In this document: piece by piece, positions 7,938 to 15,485 of the stretch
Layout of the letters: every line of letters starts with the position of its first letter
Numbering within the stretch: position 1 is the stretch's first letter
Source of the DNA: Methylobacillus arboreus
Lineage (GTDB): Bacteria; Pseudomonadota; Gammaproteobacteria; Burkholderiales; Methylophilaceae
DNA length: 64,000 bases
Assembly (NCBI RefSeq): GCF_020532725.1
Contig: NZ_JAJAVC010000003.1
Coordinates: 620,001-684,000 of the forward strand
Reading direction: 5' to 3'
Notes under the pieces: model-generated
Told to the model about the DNA's origin: nothing
Database searches by the model: none
The model's input: only the letters and a program-made list of their open reading frames with translations
Program-made: the position numbers and the translations under genes

Positions 7938-10232
7938 TTAATAAATAAATTCTGCATAAAATTTGATGTTACGGCCAGGAGCAACTAAACCAAGTTGTCC
8001 AGCGAAGCCGCCATCAAGGTTGTAATATTTGTCGCCTAGATTTTCTCCAACTAATCTAAAGTTTAGATGTTGATTGGGCATCCAGCGAACACCTGCATTG
8101 AATACTTCGTATCCTGGCTGTACCGCTATGCCAGACGTAGGGCCAGGGATACCTTCGGCATAATAGCGATCAGATACATGTCTATAATTGATATTTACAT
8201 CCCACTTGTCTCCGAGCTTCGATCCTAGAGTGAGGTTAAAGGTTTTGCCTGGGATGGTATAAATAGGTCCTGATACACCTTCTGCGAAATAGTAAATTGT
8301 GCCATCTACCCGAGAATAAGATGCTTGAGCATAAAAGTTCCGATAGTAGATACTGTTTTCAAACTCCCAGCCATTACGGGTTTCTTTGCCGTTTTGCAAA
8401 CCAGTTTCAAAAATAAGATTGCTTGTATGGCTATGGAAAAAAGTGATCTTCGAAGTTAGTTGTATCTGTCGTTCGAATAGATTGGGGTTTATATAAGAAG
8501 TACCTATTTCGGTATTCTCAACACGCTGTGTTTTATATACGTCATCACATGAACTGCCATCATCAGGGCAGGAACTCGTAGTTTCGAGTACTCCTGTACT
8601 TGAATTTCTTCCCATGTTAGACCATAAAACAGCGAGTGGTACAGCTCGAAAACCTTGGCTATAGTTGGTGAATAATGTCAGATTTCTAGTTGGCTCATAT
8701 GCTAATCCCAGATTAAAGATTTCTTCCCGGAGTTTAATTTTTTCTGCTTGATTGGCTACTAATAAACTTTCCTTGGTGTCATCAATAGCTTTGAGTTCAA
8801 CGAAGTCTCTTCTATATCCTGGGGTAAGAGAGAGTTGTTTAATCTTTAGTGCGGGCTGAACGTAGAATGCAGTAGTGGTTTGTACTCCAGAAGCTGGTTC
8901 TTGTGCTGTGGGGCGATGTAGTGGATTGCCAAAGCTGCGCTCTAGCTCTCGTTTTTGTTTTACGTATTGAATACCAGCCAGTAAAGTCAACCTTATATCA
9001 GTTGATTCATAAAGATAAGATGTATTGGATAAATCAAAATTGGTATTCTTGAAACTGAATGCATCGAGCCTATCACCACGACACTGAGCAGCAGATTGGT
9101 TAGCTGATAGCTGGGTATTATTGCTTATACGATAACCGGTATATCCGATGCAGTAAGCTGCGTTAGGTCCTGACACGGTGCTTCTGTTTCCTTGCCATCC
9201 AAAGGGTAATGTCTCATCCTGTTTTGTATGGCCTGTGCCTATTATTGCTTTGAGGTCTACCCACCGGCTTTCTGGAGTAAAAGTGATTGTTTGGCTGATT
9301 GTTTCTTCATCTATTGCTCGCATGACATATGGGCTTGATGTAAACAGGCCATCAGTGAGAGTGTCGTATAACTGTACTGTTGGGCTCTGTTTGAGTTTTG
9401 TCATTGAGGTGGAAATTTTCAATGAGTCAATGGGGAATACTGTAATTTTATATAATTCGGCAACTGTTCCAACTGTGGAGTAGGCAAGTTTTTCTCCATC
9501 CCCTTGAGTTATGTCGTTGGATTGGCGGTCAGTGTAACTGTATAGCAAGTCAATACGCTCGTGAGGACGAGCATAGGCTAAATAAGAGCGCAGATATTCA
9601 TCATTATTATTGCCATAACCAAATTTAACTCTGCCGCCTACTATCTGATTGGGGCGTAAAAAGTCTTCTGCATCTTTTGTGGTCGTGATGACAGCGCCAC
9701 CCAGAAATCCAGAATTGGTGTTGATTTGTGGGCCTCGGCGGATTTCTATTGTTTTAAGTAAGTCAGGCTCAATATATGTGCCTTTTGAGCGGTATTTGTC
9801 GTAGTTTTTCAGAACGCCGTCTACTGAAACCGCGACATCTGATTCTGTATATCCGCGGATATTGAATGCCATGCCATTGAGGCGGGGGCCGCCTGCAATA
9901 TTGACTCCTGGTGTACCGCGCACTGCATCGAAAATATTGGAAACTTGGGTTCGCTCAAGATCTTCTGAGGTGATTCTTGTAATTGACTGTGTTTTATTAA
10001 TGCGTTCGTCACGAATTCTGGAAGAACTTATACTAGTTTCTGGTAATACAGTATCTTGAGTATTACTTCTGATGGCAGATGTTGAAGAAGGAAGGGGAAG
10101 AATTGCCGGAGCCTCTTCTTCAATAGATTCTGTTTGTTCTTCTTCCTCTACATCCTCTGCCAAGGCTATTAGTGGTTGATGTGCCAGGGGTAAGAGTAAA
10201 GCAAGTGCCAGCAGAGTGCTGCGATTCAACAT
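7938..10232 (-). CDS. TonB-dependent heme/hemoglobin-type outer membrane receptor (receptor 1)
   Basis: A TonB-dependent receptor of about 764 residues. After the signal peptide (MLNRSTLLALALLLPLAH) comes a Glu-rich stretch, then a plug domain with FDAVRGTPGVNIAGGPR, FNIRGY and IEIRRGPQ. A 22-strand barrel follows, ending with aromatic residues (FYAEFIY). It carries the NPNL motif known from heme/hemoglobin receptors (INPNLFERQ), while the partner FRAP motif reads FRAV. I chose ATG 10232; ATG 10253 is possible, and a longer start at 10298 would fall inside a hairpin. hemS-hmuTUV follow on the same strand. It is paralogous to the receptor at 12233-14539. Confidence 0.9.
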   Translation of the reverse strand: MLNRSTLLALALLLPLAHQPLIALAEDVEEEEQTESIEEEAPAILPLPSSTSAIRSNTQDTVLPETSISSSRIRDERINKTQSITRITSEDLERTQVSNIFDAVRGTPGVNIAGGPRLNGMAFNIRGYTESDVAVSVDGVLKNYDKYRSKGTYIEPDLLKTIEIRRGPQINTNSGFLGGAVITTTKDAEDFLRPNQIVGGRVKFGYGNNNDEYLRSYLAYARPHERIDLLYSYTDRQSNDITQGDGEKLAYSTVGTVAELYKITVFPIDSLKISTSMTKLKQSPTVQLYDTLTDGLFTSSPYVMRAIDEETISQTITFTPESRWVDLKAIIGTGHTKQDETLPFGWQGNRSTVSGPNAAYCIGYTGYRISNNTQLSANQSAAQCRGDRLDAFSFKNTNFDLSNTSYLYESTDIRLTLLAGIQYVKQKRELERSFGNPLHRPTAQEPASGVQTTTAFYVQPALKIKQLSLTPGYRRDFVELKAIDDTKESLLVANQAEKIKLREEIFNLGLAYEPTRNLTLFTNYSQGFRAVPLAVLWSNMGRNSSTGVLETTSSCPDDGSSCDDVYKTQRVENTEIGTSYINPNLFERQIQLTSKITFFHSHTSNLIFETGLQNGKETRNGWEFENSIYYRNFYAQASYSRVDGTIYYFAEGVSGPIYTIPGKTFNLTLGSKLGDKWDVNINYRHVSDRYYAEGIPGPTSGIAVQPGYEVFNAGVRWMPNQHLNFRLVGENLGDKYYNLDGGFAGQLGLVAPGRNIKFYAEFIY

Positions 10233-10290
10233 GATGGAGCTGGCAATTGTCATTATGAAAAAAGAAAATATCGTTAAACGTTGATGAAAA

Positions 10291-10317
10291 CCTGGCATGC
10301 ATCACTTGCATGCCAGG
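10291..10317 (-). terminator. Intercistronic hairpin between PEP-CTERM protein 2 and receptor 1
   Basis: Perfect 10-bp stem CCTGGCATGC / GCATGCCAGG with a 7-base loop, followed on the minus strand by TTTTCA. It lies inside what looks like one transcription unit, so it is more likely a partial terminator or mRNA-stabilising stem that lowers receptor expression relative to the upstream PEP-CTERM genes than a full stop. Confidence 0.75.
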
Positions 10318-10335
10318 AGTACGGCTAACTAAAAC

Positions 10336-10965
10336 TTAGTTTTGTTTGCGTGTACGACGACTAGCAGCTCCCAGAACGCCTAGACCAAGCGCCAGCATGG
10401 CGTAAGTGCTTGGTTCGGGAACAGCAGCCACTGCTATGGATGCCAGTGCAACTTGGTCAATTAAGATATGTGGAGCAGAAGCCTGAAATTGGAATGTGTA
10501 CAGGTCAGCACCTGTTACGTTGTTCCAAACCCAGTAGAGCTCTTGCTCATCGCCAGAGCCAAAATCGGCCGCGCCTGTATATGCCAGAACACTATTGGCA
10601 ACAACACCATTGAGCAAGGCTTCAGAAGCCAGATTCCTGCCTTGGGTGGCTACACGCAGGTAAACATCAAAAACACCCGAAGTGCCAGTCAGGGTTGCTG
10701 TAATGGTTGGGAGGCTAAATAAAGTATAGATATCGCCATTCTGGAGGGTAAATCCAGCAGGAGAAAGACTGATACTTCCTGCACCAATTTCAGGGGTGGA
10801 ATCACCGGATACGCTGTCGAATGTATTCCATTCAGCATATTGAGCTAAGGTGGCATCTCCCCATGGAGTAGTAGAGTCCCAAACGCCACCTGCAGCCAAT
10901 GCGGAGCCGCTAAATGCTAGGGACATAGCCAAAGCAACTGCAGCCAGTTTTGTAGAAAAAGTCAT
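10336..10965 (-). CDS. PEP-CTERM protein 2 of the PWGD/YAEW family
   Basis: A 209-residue exported protein with a Sec signal peptide (to about SALAAG) and a C-terminal sorting signal: VPEPSTYAM, a hydrophobic helix and the basic end SRRTRKQN, as recognised by exosortase. The mature N-terminus shares W-D-x-TTPWGDATLAQYAEW with its neighbours. Other shared blocks are FDVYLRVAT, LNG, YWVWNNVTG and a late H-x3-DQ. I do not recognise a described family. Position between a Fur-controlled promoter and a heme receptor suggests a surface role in iron or heme capture (inference). No exosortase gene is in this window. Confidence 0.85.
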   Translation of the reverse strand: MTFSTKLAAVALAMSLAFSGSALAAGGVWDSTTPWGDATLAQYAEWNTFDSVSGDSTPEIGAGSISLSPAGFTLQNGDIYTLFSLPTITATLTGTSGVFDVYLRVATQGRNLASEALLNGVVANSVLAYTGAADFGSGDEQELYWVWNNVTGADLYTFQFQASAPHILIDQVALASIAVAAVPEPSTYAMLALGLGVLGAASRRTRKQN

Positions 10966-10995
10966 AATGCTTATTACCCCGATAGATATATTAAA

Positions 10996-11028
10996 AATAC
11001 TAGCCCGCTATGAGTGCGGGCTAGTATT
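10996..11028 (-). terminator. Strong hairpin between PEP-CTERM proteins 1 and 2
   Basis: Perfect 13-bp stem (AATACTAGCCCGC / GCGGGCTAGTATT) followed by TTTAATA on the minus strand, so it resembles an intrinsic terminator or attenuator. On the minus strand its 7-base loop is ACTCATA, nearly identical to the GCTCATA loop of the leader RNAs at 11765 and 15307. Confidence 0.85.
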
Positions 11029-11054
11029 GAGAGTTGCTTATTACTGATTAACGC

Positions 11055-11747
11055 TTAGGCGTTGTTCTTGCGGGAGCGGCGGCCAGCAAAGGCAAGCACG
11101 CCCAGGCCGAGTGCCAGCATGCCGTAGGTGCTTGGCTCAGGAACAGCCGCAACTGCAACAGTGGCGAGTGCCAACTGGTCCAGACTTGTATGGGCTGTCA
11201 GATCAGTCCATGTGAATGTGTACAGGTCAGAACCAGTCACATCGTTCCAAACGAAGTAAAATTCGCGTTCGGAATCTTCCAGGCCAAATTGAGTACCGTT
11301 GTATTCATAGAATGTTTGGACGGCAGTGGAAGCAACGCCATTCAGGTAGGCAGTGGCATTGGGTGCCAAGCCCAGTGTAGCTACGCGGAGGTAAACATCA
11401 AATGTGCCACCGATAGTACCTTCCAGAGTTGCTGTGTAGGAAGTTGGGTTTTCACGCCAGCTGTAGATATTGTCTGTAGATGTGATGGTGGGAGAACCAA
11501 CGGCAGTCAATGTGCCATCGCCTGCAACATCAGGAGCAGAGACTTCGTATGTGGAAATGAAGCTATTACCTGCATTCGGAGTAGGGCCTGTGCGAGTCAG
11601 GCTTTCAAATACGTTCCATTCTGCATATTGAGCGAGAGTAGCATCACCCCATGGAGTCGTAGCGCTATCCCATTGATTAACTTCTGCAAACGCAGAAGCG
11701 CTGAATGCCAAACCAGTGGCGAGAGCTAAAGCTGAAAATTTCATCAT
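11055..11747 (-). CDS. PEP-CTERM protein 1 of the PWGD/YAEW family
   Basis: A 230-residue protein with a signal peptide (MMKFSALALATGLAFSASAFA) and a C-terminal exosortase signal, VPEPSTYGM, hydrophobic helix and RRSRKNNA. Its mature start carries TTPWGDATLAQYAEWNVF, almost the same as the protein encoded at 10336-10965. The shared blocks FDVYLRVATLG, YLNG, FYFVWNDVTG and H-TSLDQLALA follow. It is about 20 residues longer than the others because of an insertion near residues 50-90. It is preceded by a structured leader RNA and the Shine-Dalgarno-like AAAGGGA. The function is unknown; surface iron/heme binding is inferred from the operon. Confidence 0.87.
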   Translation of the reverse strand: MMKFSALALATGLAFSASAFAEVNQWDSATTPWGDATLAQYAEWNVFESLTRTGPTPNAGNSFISTYEVSAPDVAGDGTLTAVGSPTITSTDNIYSWRENPTSYTATLEGTIGGTFDVYLRVATLGLAPNATAYLNGVASTAVQTFYEYNGTQFGLEDSEREFYFVWNDVTGSDLYTFTWTDLTAHTSLDQLALATVAVAAVPEPSTYGMLALGLGVLAFAGRRSRKNNA

Positions 11748-11764
11748 GAATCCCTTTATTAAGT

Positions 11765-11878
11765 GAATGCCATTAACCCCTTCCCCTTGAAGGCGCGGGC
11801 ACTCAATTCAACATTTAGGCTCACGGACCCACACCGTCGAGCAATTAATGGCCATCACTTTATGAGCAAGTGCGACCA
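11765..11878 (-). ncRNA. Candidate cis-acting leader RNA, copy B (three hairpins)
   Basis: Read on the minus strand, three hairpins lie between the HemP-like gene and PEP-CTERM gene 1. Hairpin 1 (11849-11878) has stems TGGTC/GGCCA and CACTT/AAGTG around loop GCTCATA. Hairpin 2 (11819-11842) has GCTC/GAGC and ACGG/CCGT. Hairpin 3 (11765-11804) has GAGTGCC/GGCATTC and CCTTC/GAAGG. The same three hairpins occur at 15307-15420 with compensatory changes in the outer stems and conserved loops. The Shine-Dalgarno sequence begins only a few bases after hairpin 3. It does not match a riboswitch class I can recall. Confidence 0.75.
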
Positions 11879-11892
11879 GAAAACCAATTCAA

Positions 11893-12111
11893 TTAATCGG
11901 TTGTGATATGTTGGTTTTTGTCTGTTTCATTGTTTGCAGGCTGGAAATCCACTACAAAACGGTATTGTTTGCCACAATCAATGATGATTTCCTTCTGTCC
12001 ACGGCGGAGCAGGCGGATGTCTACCTTAAGGCTGCCAAAGCCGTCATGCTCAACCAATTCATCCAGTAAATTGATCAAACAAGTTTTAACAGGGGCTTTG
12101 GCTGGCAACAT
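11893..12111 (-). CDS. Small HemP/HmuP-like protein
   Basis: A 72-residue protein, the first gene after the Fur-controlled promoter of the heme operon. Residues about 36-52 read RRGQKEIIIDCGKQYRF. This resembles the core of HemP/HmuP hemin-uptake proteins (G-x2-E-x2-I-x3-G-x2-YR), although the rest differs and it is longer. HmuP proteins in rhizobia act as regulators of heme-receptor expression, and a similar role is possible here (inference). No clear Shine-Dalgarno precedes the ATG at 12111. Codon pattern and position favour a real gene. Confidence 0.65.
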   Translation of the reverse strand: MLPAKAPVKTCLINLLDELVEHDGFGSLKVDIRLLRRGQKEIIIDCGKQYRFVVDFQPANNETDKNQHITTD

Positions 12112-12174
12112 AAGGTTGAATCTATTCCAATGTTATTGAATGATACTTGCATGCTAATAGCAACATTAAAACAA

Positions 12175-12203
12175 ATGATAACAATTATCATTGTGTGGTG
12201 CAA
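12175..12203 (-). promoter_or_regulatory. Fur-repressed promoter of the heme operon
   Basis: The core TGATAACAATTATCA (12176-12190) matches 13 of 14 fixed positions of the Fur 7-1-7 consensus TGATAATnATTATCA. On the minus strand a -35 TTGCAC (12198-12203) and a -10 TATCAT (12175-12180) are spaced by exactly 17 bases, and the Fur core covers the spacer and -10. Iron-dependent repression of the downstream gene at 12111 and the operon behind it is the natural reading. Confidence 0.85.
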
Positions 12204-12232
12204 TAGCGGTATACATACATTTACATTTGAAT

Positions 12233-14539
12233 TTAAAAGCTTATCTCGGTAATGAAGCGGATGTTGCGGCCGGCGGCGCGGTTACCTATTTGCCATGGCA
12301 TGTCTCCCGCTGCATTAAGGTTGTAGTCTTTATTTTTAAGGTTTTCCCCAACAAGCCTGAATATCACGTTATTGCTTGCTGTCCAGAACGCTCCTGCATT
12401 GAAAACTTCATAGCCATCTTGGGAGCCACCATCAATAAGTCGTTCAGATATTTTTCGATAGCTGGCATTGATTCCCAGGTTGCGTGTGAGTTGAGTGCCT
12501 AATGTGATATTGAGAGCATTCCCAGGGACTGTATAAATTGATACTGGAGATATATTAGGGTATTCAAAGATCGATCCCCAGGTTTTTGAATAGGAGATAC
12601 GGGCATAAGAGTCTTTGTAAAGTAAGCTACTTTCGAATTCAGTACCATAACGTTTTTCCCATGCATTTTGAGGAGTGTTAGGCGGTGCAACGTTTGGAAC
12701 AGAGATGGTATTCAGTGCAAAACTACGTAATAAATGCTCAGTTTTAATATGGAAATATGTGAACTTGGAAATAAGTTGAAGATCGCTGTCAAAAAGTCTC
12801 GGTGTTTGGTAATGCAGGCCGATTTCGCTTGAGGTTGATGTTTGCAGGCGGTAAACATCACCGCAGATATAGTTGGTTTCGGGGGTGGTACAACGCCCAA
12901 AACCACCACCGTATTCGCTTCCTAGGCCTGGTATATAGCCAGGAAAAGGAGGGGTGAGCAGATTGCCAGCATAATTGCTTGCATAGCTGAAATATTCATC
13001 AATAGATGGTGGTCTAAATCCTTGGCCGTAGTTACTGAATATTGTCAGACTTCTGGGAATTAAGTCGAATGTCAGGCCTAGGCTATAAGTTTTATGGGTA
13101 AAGCTGATTTGATCAGGTAAGTTCTTTTGGAGCAGGTGATTTTGTACCCTAGGCTCGTTGGTTGAGATATCGTAAGTATCAACCCGTATACCTGGGATAA
13201 TGCCAAAGCGACCATATTCAATGCGGGGCTGTAAGTAAAAAGCGGTAAAGGTCTTTTCTCCAGCAACTACCGCGGGATTGAATCCATCACTATTGACATT
13301 GCCCATTGCTACACTTGCAGTTTTTGTTACCTCGCGGCTCATGCTGTTGTACTGAAGCCCTGCTAATAGTTTGATATTAAAGTCATTCTTTCCATAGAGG
13401 ATGGATGTGTTGGCGATGTCTACAGTACTGCTAGAATATTTATAGTCATCATATATAGTGCCAGCAGCATTCGAAGAATTGAGGCCAAAGCCTGGGGGAG
13501 AGGTATCCTTAAGCTTTGTATGACCTTTGCCGATGGTGGCTGTGAGGTCTATCCACGGGGTGTCTGGTGTCCAGCGTATCGTTTCTGAGATGCTTAGGTC
13601 ATCAATTTCTCGGATCAGATTGCGGAATGTAATAGATCCAGGATTTCCTCCTGTGGCATCGTAGGGTTGGAGTCCGCTGTCCTGGAACAAGATGATGGAT
13701 GTGGTGAGTTGCAAATCATCTGTTGGGAATATGCTTAGCTTAAAAAGCTGCGATAGTGAATTTATTGCTGAACTTTCCAGTTTCGAGCCATCATTATGCG
13801 TAATGTCGTTTGATGTGCGATGGGAACGATGATACAGAATGTCGACTTCATCAATTGGTCGACTGTAGAACATGTAGGAGCGCTGGTATTCATCATTATT
13901 ACTGGCATAGCCGAATTTAAAGCGTGCACCATAACGCTGTCCTGGCTTCAATAGGTCTGCGGCATCTTTGGTTTTAGCCAGTACTGTCCCGCCAAGGGAG
14001 CCTGAGCCGCTAGTAATTTGCGGGCCTCGTTGAACTTCTATGGATTTAAGCAGCTCTGGTTCTACAAATGTCCCGCCAAAACGATATTTCTCGAAACCTT
14101 TGGGAACGTTATCCACCCTTACAAGAACATCTTCGCCATCATTGTAGCCGCGTACATTGAAGGTCATGCCGCTTGGGCGAGGGCCTCCATTAATGGCGAC
14201 TCCAGGCACATCTCTGATCGCGTCAAATATGGTGACTGGCTGTGTTCTTTCAAGTTCTTTTGTTTCTATGGTCGTAATCGTTCTTGTGCGGTCTATAGAT
14301 ACGGCATCTTGCTTAAGGCGACTCGCACTGACACCAACTTCTGGTAATACGGTGGAGGATTGGGTATTGCTAGAGGTTGCAGTTGTTGAAGCCTCAGATT
14401 TTTGTTGTTCAATAGTTGATGGTGGAGAAGAGATGCTTTCTTCCCCTTTAGCATAGGATACTGTGCAGGCAAAAATAACCACTAGGGCAAGCGAAAGCTG
14501 ACGGGAACTTAGCCTGTCATTGTGCATAGGTGATTTCAT
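12233..14539 (-). CDS. TonB-dependent outer membrane receptor (receptor 2), paralog of receptor 1
   Basis: A 768-residue TonB-dependent receptor with a signal peptide, a plug domain (FDAIRDVPGVAINGGPRP, NVRGYNDGEDV, IEVQRGPQITSGSG) and a barrel ending in FITEISF. Plug and early barrel closely parallel the receptor at 7938-10232, including IEPDLLK/VEPELLK and GYASNNDEYQRSYMFY. The heme-receptor motif pair is altered: FRAP is FRPP and NPNL is TPRL. It therefore may take a different ligand. It lies behind a PEP-CTERM gene and a hairpin, in the same arrangement as receptor 1. No transporter genes follow directly. Confidence 0.88.
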   Translation of the reverse strand: MKSPMHNDRLSSRQLSLALVVIFACTVSYAKGEESISSPPSTIEQQKSEASTTATSSNTQSSTVLPEVGVSASRLKQDAVSIDRTRTITTIETKELERTQPVTIFDAIRDVPGVAINGGPRPSGMTFNVRGYNDGEDVLVRVDNVPKGFEKYRFGGTFVEPELLKSIEVQRGPQITSGSGSLGGTVLAKTKDAADLLKPGQRYGARFKFGYASNNDEYQRSYMFYSRPIDEVDILYHRSHRTSNDITHNDGSKLESSAINSLSQLFKLSIFPTDDLQLTTSIILFQDSGLQPYDATGGNPGSITFRNLIREIDDLSISETIRWTPDTPWIDLTATIGKGHTKLKDTSPPGFGLNSSNAAGTIYDDYKYSSSTVDIANTSILYGKNDFNIKLLAGLQYNSMSREVTKTASVAMGNVNSDGFNPAVVAGEKTFTAFYLQPRIEYGRFGIIPGIRVDTYDISTNEPRVQNHLLQKNLPDQISFTHKTYSLGLTFDLIPRSLTIFSNYGQGFRPPSIDEYFSYASNYAGNLLTPPFPGYIPGLGSEYGGGFGRCTTPETNYICGDVYRLQTSTSSEIGLHYQTPRLFDSDLQLISKFTYFHIKTEHLLRSFALNTISVPNVAPPNTPQNAWEKRYGTEFESSLLYKDSYARISYSKTWGSIFEYPNISPVSIYTVPGNALNITLGTQLTRNLGINASYRKISERLIDGGSQDGYEVFNAGAFWTASNNVIFRLVGENLKNKDYNLNAAGDMPWQIGNRAAGRNIRFITEISF

Positions 14540-14552
14540 GGTTTCCGGAAAC

Positions 14553-14584
14553 AGAAAAAATAGGCACGCTGTACAAGCGTGCCT
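14553..14584 (-). terminator. Intercistronic hairpin between PEP-CTERM protein 3 and receptor 2
   Basis: Perfect 9-bp stem AGGCACGCT / AGCGTGCCT with a 5-base loop, followed on the minus strand by ATTTTTTCTG. It has full intrinsic-terminator form, yet receptor 2 begins only 14 bases later without an evident promoter, so partial read-through is likely. Confidence 0.82.
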
Positions 14585-14630
14585 GATATGAAGCGATTAA
14601 AGCTTGCTGGCTGTTTGCTCGAACGGCTTT

Positions 14631-15284
14631 TTAACTAAGTTGACGCTTATTGCGTCGACCCATGAGGCCGAGTAGTCCCAGGCCAATTGCCATCATGCCG
14701 TAAGTGCTGGGTTCTGGAACTGCAGCCACAGATGCAACGGTGGCAAGAGTCAATTGATCAAATCCGGTGTGTGCATTGGCATTTAAGTTGAATACCAATA
14801 ATCCAGTAGTAGTGCTGACGTCTTCCCATTTCCAATAACCTTCTTCAAGGTAGCCTCCGCCAAAACCGCCGAAGTCCTGAGTGTCGTAGTAAGATTGAAC
14901 GAAAGTGGCTTCAATACCGTCCAGGGTAGCGGCACGTTGGAAAGTAGACCCGACAGTGGCAACGCGGATATAAACATCAAATACTTCACCAATTGCAACA
15001 TTGCTCAGAGTGATAGTGTAGGCAGCAGAGCCGCTAAAGCTATAAAGGTTGCCTGTACTGGCAACAAAGGCTCTGCCGGTAGTCTCATATACGGCACCAT
15101 TTGCTCCGAAGTCAGGGGTTGTATCAGCGGTACTGTTGAATGTGTGCCATTCGGCATAATCCGATAAAGAGGTATCGCCCCATGGAGTATTTGAAATCCA
15201 AACATTATCAATTGCTAAAGCTTGAGTGCTAAAAATGGCACTGCTAGCTAAAGCCAAGCCAGCCAATTTTGTTGAGATATTCAT
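14631..15284 (-). CDS. PEP-CTERM protein 3 of the PWGD/YAEW family
   Basis: A 217-residue exported protein with a signal peptide (to about TQALA) and the C-terminal signal VPEPSTYGM, hydrophobic helix and RRNKRQLS. The mature N-terminus is VWISNTPWGDTSLSDYAEW, and FDVYIRVATVG, YWKWEDVS and H-TGFDQLTLA are shared with the two proteins at 10336-11747. It is encoded between a leader RNA and TonB receptor 2, repeating the arrangement of the first cassette. Conserved aromatic and single His positions could hold a metal or porphyrin, but this is speculation. No known family recognised. Confidence 0.87.
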   Translation of the reverse strand: MNISTKLAGLALASSAIFSTQALAIDNVWISNTPWGDTSLSDYAEWHTFNSTADTTPDFGANGAVYETTGRAFVASTGNLYSFSGSAAYTITLSNVAIGEVFDVYIRVATVGSTFQRAATLDGIEATFVQSYYDTQDFGGFGGGYLEEGYWKWEDVSTTTGLLVFNLNANAHTGFDQLTLATVASVAAVPEPSTYGMMAIGLGLLGLMGRRNKRQLS

Positions 15285-15306
15285 CTTATAAATTCCTATT
15301 AGTTGA

Positions 15307-15420
15307 GAGCACCTATGTATCCCTTCCCCGAGAAGGCGCTAGTACTCAATTGCATTTTTAATTCCCACGGACTCCCACCGTTGGGGTATGGATAACTCTC
15401 TTTATGAGCAAGAGTAGTTA
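15307..15420 (-). ncRNA. Candidate cis-acting leader RNA, copy A (three hairpins)
   Basis: On the minus strand, hairpin 1 (15393-15420) has TAACT/AGTTA and CTCTT/AAGAG around loop GCTCATA. Hairpin 2 (15364-15385) has CCC/GGG and ACGG/CCGT. Hairpin 3 (15307-15347) has GAGTAC/GTGCTC and CCTTC/GAAGG. Compared with copy B at 11765-11878, loops and inner motifs are conserved, while outer stems change with pairing kept. This is covariation between two copies. The AGGAA Shine-Dalgarno of the PEP-CTERM gene follows hairpin 3 directly, so translation control is plausible. Confidence 0.77.
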
Positions 15421-15485
15421 TCTGCTTGCTTGCAGTTTTTCTGAGTGGGGGGAGTGTCTCAGTATAATGCTGCAAATTTAAATAG

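Noticed and set aside
10336-15284. The three PEP-CTERM genes as recent insertion or mobile element duplicates
   Set aside because: No flanking direct or inverted repeats or transposase; sequences are well diverged, so the duplication is old.
11765-15420. Known riboswitch (cobalamin, c-di-GMP, TPP, fluoride, Moco, NiCo) as explanation for the leaders
   Set aside because: The conserved cores of those classes as I remember them are not present; a database search was not possible here.
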